A stretch of 64,000 nt of DNA from Ochotona curzoniae (taxonomy: Eukaryota > Chordata > Mammalia > Lagomorpha > Ochotonidae): positions 78,918,894-78,982,893 of the forward strand of contig NW_024467119.1 in assembly GCF_017591425.1 (NCBI RefSeq), read 5' to 3'. The position numbers and the translations under genes were made by a program. Below, one piece after another: positions 56,910 through 64,000 of this stretch. The notes under the pieces were generated by a model, which searched no databases, had not been told where the DNA came from, and was given only the letters and a program-made list of their open reading frames with translations. The first letter of the stretch is position 1. The number at the start of each line of letters is the position of its first letter.

Positions 56910-57576
56910 CGGGAGTCAAGATGGCCGCCGGGGTTAGAGGGACGTAGCAGAAGGTCCTGGAAAAGAGGGGCGCGAGTAGGCTGCAGGAAGCCCGAGAGGA
57001 GAAGAAACACAGGGAACACTATGGGAAGTTCCCCAGTTCCGCCACGACCGAGAGAAACGGCGCGCAGCAGTGGAGCAGTCGCGAAACACTGGGATCACAG
57101 AGCGACAGGGAGGGAGGCCTAGACTGCAGACTTTGGTAGGTGGCTAGCACGAGCTGCAGTGAATTGTGAATCAGTACAGAGGGAAGGTGCCTCCCCTGTG
57201 GAAAGCCAGAGAGCAGCAGTGCGGGAGCCCTAGACTGCAGAAACCTTGGTGAACTGCTATCACAGGGAAGAAACTGGGTGGGCCGCTACAACGGGAAGGT
57301 GCCTACATTTGGCAAGACGCAGGACCGGCCAAGCGGTTAGGAAGTGGTCCTCCCTCTGTGAAAGGCAGACAAAGAGAACCCTCCCCACCCCCTCCAGCAG
57401 GAGGCCAAACCTGGCAAACACAGACTACCACAATTAGGTTGAGCTGCAAGTAAAAAGAGAAACAGGTTCAGTCAGTAGCAGGAGGAACCTGAGACCAAAC
57501 AAAAACAAAAACAAAAACGAAACCCACTAGACCAGCAATACTTCAGGTCACCCACCAGGTGGCAGCAGAGATACCC
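56910..57576 (+). promoter_or_regulatory. L1 5' UTR / internal promoter
   Basis: GC-richer leader (GGAAAAGAGGGGCGCGAGTAGG, CGCGCAGCAGTGGAGCAGTC) with a YY1-type CAAGATGGCCGCC at 56917-56929, only a few bases from the start. L1 5' UTRs hold an internal RNA polymerase II promoter (family knowledge). Phrases such as GACTGCAGACTTTGG and GACTGCAGAAACCTTGG recur, hinting at short internal duplications. Confidence 0.75.
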
Positions 57577-58533
57577 ATGCCGCGAAAGAAGACAAATGAT
57601 CCAGAAGCAGCCAGTGCTGCTCCAAAAACTCACCAAAAGGCCTGGTCAGTCAGAGATTACAGATGAAGAAACTGAAGACGTATCAGAGAAGGAGTTCAGA
57701 AAAATGATTATGATACTCTTCAGAGACAAGGAAAAACAATGGGAAGACCTTAACGAATTCAAAAATCACATAATTACAGAAACAGAATTACTCAAAACCG
57801 AATTCAACACCTCAAAAACACACTGGGAAGCTTATCCAACAGAATCACTGCAACAGAAGACAGGATATCCGAATTGGAAGACTCCCAAAACGAAAGCAGA
57901 CAAATCATTAACCAACTGGAGACACAATTACGCAAGGTGTCCAAGGCATACCAAGAGTTGAACAACCAAATGGAAAAGTCAAATATCAGAATTATGGGGC
58001 TCCCAGAAGGAGTGGAAAGAGAGACAGGCATACAACCAGTGCTCGACGAAATTATACAGAACTTCCAAAATGCCTGGAACATGAGCCCAGTCCCAATCCA
58101 AGAAGGCCAGAGAACGCCCCACAGGGTTGACCCAAAAAGATCTTCTCCCAGACACGTGGTAATCAAGCTCTCCTCCAATGAACACAAAGAAAGAATCCTG
58201 AGGCTAGCATGAAGCAAAGACAAGCTTACATTTAGAGGCAGGCCCATCAGAATCACCGCTAACTTATCAGAACAGACGCTCCAGGCAAGAAGGGAATGGA
58301 ATAAAATCTTTCAAATACTGAAACAGAACAATTGTCAACCAAGAATATTGTACCCAGCAAAGATCTCATTTGTATTCAAGAATGAAATTAAATACTTCCA
58401 TAACAAAGAGAAATTAGAAGAATATGCCAGCACAAAACCAGCTCTACAGAATCTCCTCAGAAACACACTACTTCCAGAGAAAAAAGAACCAAACCACAAG
58501 CAAGGGTGGCAAGCGGGAAGACTACCACATTAA
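57577..58533 (+). pseudogene. L1 ORF1 pseudogene
   Basis: Starts ATG at 57577 (MPRKKTNDPEAASAAPK). A frameshift at about 57645 moves the reading to the next frame (EITDEETEDVSEKEF). A second at about 57810-57830 returns it for a coiled-coil-like region and the RRM-like block NIRIMGLPEGVERETG (about 57980-58030), then RSSPRHVVIKLSSNEHKERI. An in-frame TGA at 58210-58212 (probably CGA in the parent) splits off the last about 107 residues (YPAKISFVFKNEIKYF and beyond). ORF1p is the nucleic-acid chaperone of the L1 particle. Confidence 0.9.
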
Positions 58534-58586
58534 AGCTCACGCAAGGAAACACACTCAGAAACCAGCATCCTCAAAGACACACATAC

Positions 58587-59822
58587 ATGGCAGGACAAAA
58601 ATCACAACCTCTCAGTAATAACTCTTAACAAAAATGGCCTCAATTCACCAATCAAAAAACACAGATTAGCAGACTAGATTAACAAACAGGACCCAACTAT
58701 CTGCTGCCTACAAGAGACACATCTAACCAAAAAAGACGCTAAGAAACTGAAAGTGAAGAGATGAAAAAGGATATCCCACACCAATGGACGGGGGAAAAAA
58801 AGGCTAGTGTAGCGATTCTAATTTCGGACAAAACAAATTTCAACATAACAAACATCATAAAAGACAGGCAAGGGCGGTATATATTGTTGAAAGGCAAGAT
58901 ACATCAGGAAGAAATTAACCTTAACATTTATGCTCCAAATCCAGATGCACCCAGCTACATGAAACAACTACTTATGGACTTAAAGGAAGATATAGATGAA
59001 CACACCATAATTCTTGGAGATCTGAATACTCCATTAATTTCATTAGATAGGTCAAAGAGACAAAAGCTCAACAGAGAAGCTACAGAGCTCACACAAACAA
59101 TAGAACAACTGGACTTGGTACACATATATAGAATATTTCATCCTAAGGCCACAGATTATACATTTTTTTTCAGCAGTGCATGGCACCTTCTCTAGGATAG
59201 ACCATATGATAGGACACAAAGCAAGTTTAACTAAATACAAAAAAATCAGAATCATACCATGCACCTTTTCAGATCATCACGGAATGAAACTGGAAATCAA
59301 CAACTCAAAATGCCCCAGGAAATATGTAAACTCCTGGAGGTTGAACAATATGCTATTAAACGAGCAATGGGTTAGAGAAGAAATCAAAGACGAGATCAAG
59401 AAATTTATGGAAACTAATGAAAACTCAGATACAACATTCCAAAACTTTTGGGACACCGCCAAAGCAGTGTTACGTGGTAAATTTATTGCAATTAATGCTC
59501 ATGTCAAGGCACAAGAAAGGAATCAAATACAGGAATTAAACACACACCTCCAGGAATTGGAAAAACAGCAACAGAATGACCCCACAAACAAGAGGAAACA
59601 AGAAATTATCAAAACAAGGGAACAAATAAATCAAATAGAAACCAAAAGGACCATACACAAAATCAATGAATCAAAACTGGTTTTTCGAGAAAATAAATAA
59701 AATAGACACCCCCACTGGCCTGATTAACAAAGAAAAAGCAAGAGAAAGCAAGAATTAGCAGCATCAAAGATAACAAAGGCAACATAACAACAGACACTGC
59801 AACCATTAAGAAAACAATCAGA
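58587..59822 (+). pseudogene. L1 ORF2 endonuclease domain (decayed)
   Basis: APE-like endonuclease, the part that nicks target DNA. Motifs in order: LNKNGLNSPIKKHRLAD (catalytic N region), CLQETHL (catalytic E), ILGDLNTPL (D and N), then after a frameshift at about 59165-59185 FSRIDHMI and [11 protein letters not shown] (final D-H pair). In-frame TAG and TGA where W is expected occur near 58677 and 58763. A linker region rich in N, Q and K follows, ending at TAA near 59698, and the CSINE cuts in at 59823. Confidence 0.88.
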
Positions 59823-60153
59823 GGGCCCGGCGCGGTGGTGCAGTGGTTAGGTCCTCGCCTTGCACGCCCAGGATCCCATATGGGCACTGGTTCTATCCCG
59901 GCAGCCCCGCTTCCCTTCCAGCTCCCTGCCTGTGGCCCGGGAAAGCAGTTGAGGACGACCCAAAGCCTTGGGACCCTGCACCCATGTGGGAGACCCGGAA
60001 GAGAGGCTGCTGGCTTCGGATTAGCATAGTCTCGGCCACTGTGCTCACTTAGGGAGTGAATCATCGGATGAAAGATCTTCCTTTCTGTCTCTCCTCTCTG
60101 TATATCTGCCTTTCCAATAAAAAAATAATAAAAATAAATCTTTTTTTAAAAAA
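59823..60153 (+). mobile_element. Young CSINE inserted in L1 ORF2
   Basis: Full-length copy GGGCCCGGCGCGGTGGTGCA.. AATAAATCTTTTTTTAAAA in the linker between endonuclease and reverse transcriptase. The 15-bp target repeat AAGAAAACAATCAGA / AAGAAAATAATCAGA lies at 59808-59822 and 60154-60168 (one mismatch). Confidence 0.96.
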
Positions 60154-60168
60154 AAGAAAATAATCAGA

Positions 60169-62734
60169 AATTATTATAAAGAACTGTACTCCAACAAATC
60201 AGAAAACCATTTGGAAATGGAAAGGTTCCTAGACTCCCACCACTTACCAAAACTCACCTCAGAAGCAACAGAAGACCTGAATAAACCCATAACTGAAACA
60301 GAGATTGAATCAGCGATCAAAAATCTCCCAACGAAGAAAAGCCCAGGCCCAGATGGCTTTACCGCAGAATTCTACAAAACATTCCAAGCAGAGCTAATTC
60401 CAATCCTCCACAAGCTTTTCAAAACAATAGAAAAGGAAGCAACCCTTCCAAACTCATTCTATGAAGCCAATATCATTGTAATCCCAAAACCAGATAGAGA
60501 ATTAACAGAGAAGGAGAACTACAGACCAATCTCCCTGATGAACATTGACGCCAAGATTCTCAATAAAATCCTAGCCAATAGAATTCAAAAAAACATCAGA
60601 CAGATCATACACCCATACCAAGTAGGATTCATCCAGGGAATGCAGGGAGGGTTCAACATATGGAAATCCATAAACGTGATATACCACATCAAAAAACAGA
60701 AAAACAAAAACCATATAATAGTATCAATAGATGCAGAAAAAGCCTTCGACAAAATCCAACACCACTTTATGTTAAAAACCCTAACCAGGGTTGGCATAGA
60801 AGGAACAATCCACAACATAATCAAAGCAATACACAAAAAACCCAACACCAGCATCATACTAAATGGAGAAAAACTGGATCCCTTTCCACTGAGATCCGGA
60901 ACAAGACAAGGATGCCCACTATCCCTGCTGCTATTCAACACAGTCCTAGAAGTGCTTGTAAAGGCCATAAGACAAGACAAAGAAATCAAAGGAATCCAAA
61001 TGGGAAATAAAGAAGTCAAGCTCTCACTATTTGCAGATGACATGATCCTTTACCAAGAGACTCAATGCAGAGACTGCTAGAACTTATGCGAGAATTTGGA
61101 AGAGTGGCAGGGTACAAAATTAACGAACAAAAATCAACAGCCACAGTGTACGCAAACAGCCCCAAGATGGAAGAAGATCTAACCAGCAAGTTACCATTCA
61201 AAATAACAGAGAAAAGCATGAAGTATCTAGAAATAAATTTAACCAAAAGCTTAGGAGACCTTTTTGATGAAAATTACAAAACACTTAAAAAACAAATTGA
61301 ACAAGATCTCAGAAGATGGAACAACATCCCATGCTCCTGGATAGGCAAAATTAATATTATTAATTATGTCTATACTACCAAAAGCAATATACACTTTCAA
61401 TGCAATCCCAATCAAGCTACCCAGAACATTCTTCTTTGAACTGGAAAAAACGATACATAGGTTCATCTGGAAACACAAAAAACCACGAATAGCTAGAACC
61501 ATTCTGAAGAATAGGAACGTATGGGGGGAATCACAGTTCCAGACCTCTGGACGTACTATAGGGCAGTGGTTATCAAAACAGCTTGGTACTGGCACAAAGA
61601 TAGAGAAGAGGATCATTGGAACAGAACAGAAACAACAGAAGGAAACCCACATAGATACAGCCAATTAATCTTCCATAAAAAGACGACAACCCGAGCAGAT
61701 GGGAAGGTCTATTCAACAAATGCTGTTGGGACAACTGGATGATAGCCTGTAGAAACAAGAAGATAGACCCATACCTCTCACCATACACTAAGATCAAATC
61801 TAAATGGATAAAAGACTTAAACCTACACCCAGAAACCTTCAAACTTTTGGAAGAAAATGTAGGAAATACACTACAAGATTTAGGTGTAGGCCCTGACTTC
61901 CTAAAAAGGACTCCAAAGGCAATAGCAATCAAGACTAAAATAAACAAATGGGACCTCATCAAACTAAGAAGCTTCTGTACAGCAAGGGAAACAATCAACG
62001 AAGTAAAAAAGCAACCCACAGAATGGGAGAAGATCTTTGCACACTACATAGGTGATAGGAAGCTAATCTCCAGAATACACAAAGATCTACAGAACAACCA
62101 AAGCACCAAAACCAACAAACTACTCAAGAAATGGGCACAGGAAATGGGCAGACGCTTCACAAAAGAACAAACCCAAATGGCAAACAAACATATGAAAAAA
62201 ATGCTCAAGCTCCCTGGCAATAAGGAAAATCCAAATGAAGACAACAATGAGGTACCACCTAACGCCAGAAAGGATGGCACACATACAAAAAACCACCAAC
62301 AACCCTTGCTGGCGAGGATGTGGGGAAAAGGGAACCCTACTCCACTGTTGGTGGGACTGCAAACTTGTACAGCCTCTATGGAAATCAGTATGGAGGATAC
62401 TGAATCAATTGAAAATCAGCATACCATACAACCCAGCAATAGCACTCCTAGGAATATATCCAAAACACCTGTTTTATGAGAAGCCAACATGCACCCCTAT
62501 GTTTATAGCAGAACAATCACTAACTGCAAAAACCTGGAAGCAACCGAAATGCCCATCAAGAGAGGACTGGATAGGAAAGCTATGGTTCATATACTCCATG
62601 GAATACTACTCAGCTATCAAAAAAAAAATGAAATACAGTTCTTTGTGGCCAAATGGGCCCAATTGGAATCCATTATGCTAAGAGAAATGAACCAATCCCA
62701 AAAGATTAAATATCACATGTTTGCCTTAATCTGA
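60169..62734 (+). pseudogene. L1 ORF2 reverse transcriptase and C-terminal domains (decayed)
   Basis: An open run of 290 codons (60211-61080) covers the [65 protein letters not shown] (first aspartate), [14 protein letters not shown] and the catalytic LFADDMILY at about 61027-61053. Right after FADD a small deletion and frameshift remove about 10 residues. Further frame changes occur near 61370, 61520, 61735, 62240-62290 and 62660. The C-terminal zinc-knuckle region [18 protein letters not shown] is intact at about 62304-62357. The natural end is KIKYHMFALI then stop at 62734. Confidence 0.92.
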
Positions 62735-63704
62735 GATGAAAAGTTGTTAATCTGGAAAATAATATCAATACATTGTAACGTTATTGCAACCTCTGACAAC
62801 ATGTATCCAATGCAATAAGACAATGCATTGTAACCTATAATACAACAATTAATGTGAGTCAGAATGCTTAAGATCTACATCAACGAACTGTAAAACCTAA
62901 AACACTTTTAATACCTTATGTTACTCCATAATGGGGAGGGAATGCAGAGAAATCCTCCATCTCCCTAATAAATGAGTGGAAGACGTGAAACATAGCCTAC
63001 CAGGATCCAAACTGATAACCCATAGATAACATACTCGAATCGGCACTAGACAATAGTAAAGCTACACAGGCATAAGGGGGGAATCAGGAGCGACCCTGAA
63101 AGCCTCTTAATAGGAGGTCATGCGTATGGGGCAGAGGGGAGACCCCAGAGTGGAGTGGGAGGTCAGGAGGAGGCTCGCATCCCAACCCTGAAGACTCCCA
63201 TATCCTCACCAAGGACCATCAACACGGACACCAAAGACTACATCCCAACCGCTAAGGAGACCACGGGGAATAGGAATGCCTTCGGAGCCTCCACAGGGGA
63301 TGAAAGAAGTTCAAACTCTGCAGTACAGAAACCAGCGCCATCGGAACGATGGCTACAAGCCCTGAGCGATCTGCAGAAACAGAATAATAAACTTCCTCTG
63401 GGAATAAGGAGGCGAGCTCTCTCTGGTCCTAGCCTGGCTCTGGCTCTGGCTCTGGGTCCCCACCCTCCCTCACGGTGACCATTAGGATCGCTCCAGTAAC
63501 CCCTCAAAACAAACAAACAAATATACATACAAACAAAAAATCTAGAATGGACAGACAACAACATGGGAAGCTTAGAATCAGACAGGAAACGCCCAGCATG
63601 GACCCAAACAGGCCTCACTAGGTAGGACACAAAGATTAGTAACACCTCACTGGGGTATTGGGGATTTCTCTGCACACCCATCCTAAATAAAAAAAAAAAA
63701 AAAA
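62735..63704 (+). other. L1 3' UTR and poly-A
   Basis: About 950 bp of non-coding L1 tail with repeated CAATGCATTGTAAC and CATTGTAACG-type phrases near 62770-62840, a GC-richer middle (63100-63480), CTGGCTCTGGCTCTGGCTC at 63431 and an AAATAAA signal at 63684 merging into the poly-A run. Confidence 0.8.
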
Positions 63705-63714
63705 TGTATTTACT

Positions 63715-64000
63715 GCTACATGGGCGGCAGATTCATCCAGACAAGTTCTTTTCAAACTCAAATAGCCAACAAGTATATCTTTCAAAGTCCAACATTATTA
63801 ATTACCAAGGAAATGCCAATCAAAACCACAATGGACTATATAAAATAAAATAACAAGAGTTGGTAGGGATGTTAAGTTGCACATTACTGATGAAATATCA
63901 TTTAATACAGCCACTGTGGAGAATACGAAGAAGATTCATCGAAATAAATAAATAAATAGGAGTATTCCCATTACTCGAGATCTATGCAAAGGAAATTAAA
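63715..64000 (+). mobile_element. Old L1 3' fragment (insertion host)
   Basis: ATCCAGACAAGTTCTTTTCAAACTC, ACCAAGGAAATGCCAATCAAAACCACAATGG and CAGCCACTGTGGAGAATACG are old L1 ORF2 3'-end landmarks continuing the order seen upstream of 56909. The window ends inside it. Confidence 0.75.

Larger units (their letters stand above)
56910..63704 (+). mobile_element. Near full-length L1 retrotransposon, decayed
   Basis: Complete order of a mammalian LINE-1: head CGGGAGTCAAGATGGCCGCC, 5' UTR to about 57576, ORF1 (57577-58533), spacer, ORF2 (about 58587-62734), 3' UTR and a poly-A tail at 63686-63704. Total 6.8 kb including a 330-bp CSINE. Both ORFs carry frameshifts and nonsense codons, several at CpG or TGG codons, so the copy cannot move by itself. 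Upstream (56600-56890) and downstream (63720-64000) sequences both look like older plus-strand L1, the host of the insertion. No clear target-site duplication was found. Confidence 0.95.

Noticed and set aside
60585..61043. 152-codon minus-strand frame
   Set aside because: Antisense of the L1 reverse transcriptase region.

Overview
This window is vertebrate nuclear DNA from a lagomorph. The diagnostic feature is about 30 copies, on both strands, of the tRNA-derived lagomorph C-repeat SINE (CSINE). Each has a GGGCCCGGCGCGGTGGCGCA-type head, a box B of the form GGTTCTAATCC, and an AAATAAATCTTTAAAA tail. The youngest subfamily (7.8, 15.7, 42.0 and 59.8 kb) differs from the rabbit C repeat as I know it, and together with a young L1 lineage it points to a pika (Ochotona) rather than a rabbit. 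The lagomorph call is firm; the pika call is inference. Base composition is AT-rich and intron-like, with no CpG island, no tRNA or rRNA gene and no intact long protein-coding gene. The longest open frames all belong to L1.

Layout. 0-2.3 kb: AT-rich DNA with a 25-bp minisatellite. 2.3-3.2 kb: minus-strand copy of an unusual repeat-array element. 3.26-6.03 kb: two 425-bp arms in near-perfect inverted orientation around a 1.9-kb spacer. 6.2-8.55 kb: three plus-strand CSINEs, two with clear target-site duplications. 10.1 kb: mariner-like MITE. 11.1-11.9 kb: a CSINE split by a solo retroviral LTR. 12.28-15.28 kb: a half-L1 (HAL1-like) element with a perfect 13-bp target duplication, carrying 5' UTR and ORF1 but almost no ORF2. 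15.3-17.8 kb: CSINEs and old L1. 18.8-21.1 kb: an island with exon-like segments on both strands. 22.8-23.7 kb: old L1. 25.2-27.7 kb: plus-strand copy of the repeat-array element with a TATA-bearing head. 28.0-29.4 kb: old L1 and CSINEs. 30.9 kb: a 64-bp (GT)n tract. 33.4-35.0 kb: old SINE and L1 debris. 36.1-37.0 kb: old L1. 37.4-37.7 kb: mariner-like MITE. 39.8-46 kb: dense CSINE pile-up in old L1. 46.4-46.8 kb: MaLR LTR. 48.3-51.3 kb: CSINEs. 52.6-56.9 kb: old L1. 56.91-63.70 kb: a nearly full-length but decayed L1 with 5' UTR, ORF1, ORF2 (endonuclease, reverse transcriptase with FADD, C-terminal zinc knuckle) and 3' UTR, split by a young CSINE and itself inserted into old L1.

Host gene content is uncertain. 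Several short segments have good splice-acceptor and donor signals around an open frame. On the minus strand these lie at 51.87, 38.29, 32.31 and 18.8-20.9 kb, and on the plus strand at 19.37-19.89 kb. They fit intronic DNA of one or two host genes, but I recognise no gene and give no symbols. The apparent system here is retrotransposition: L1 supplies the machinery, and CSINE and the HAL1-like element are its likely dependents, as their A-rich tails and target duplications suggest.
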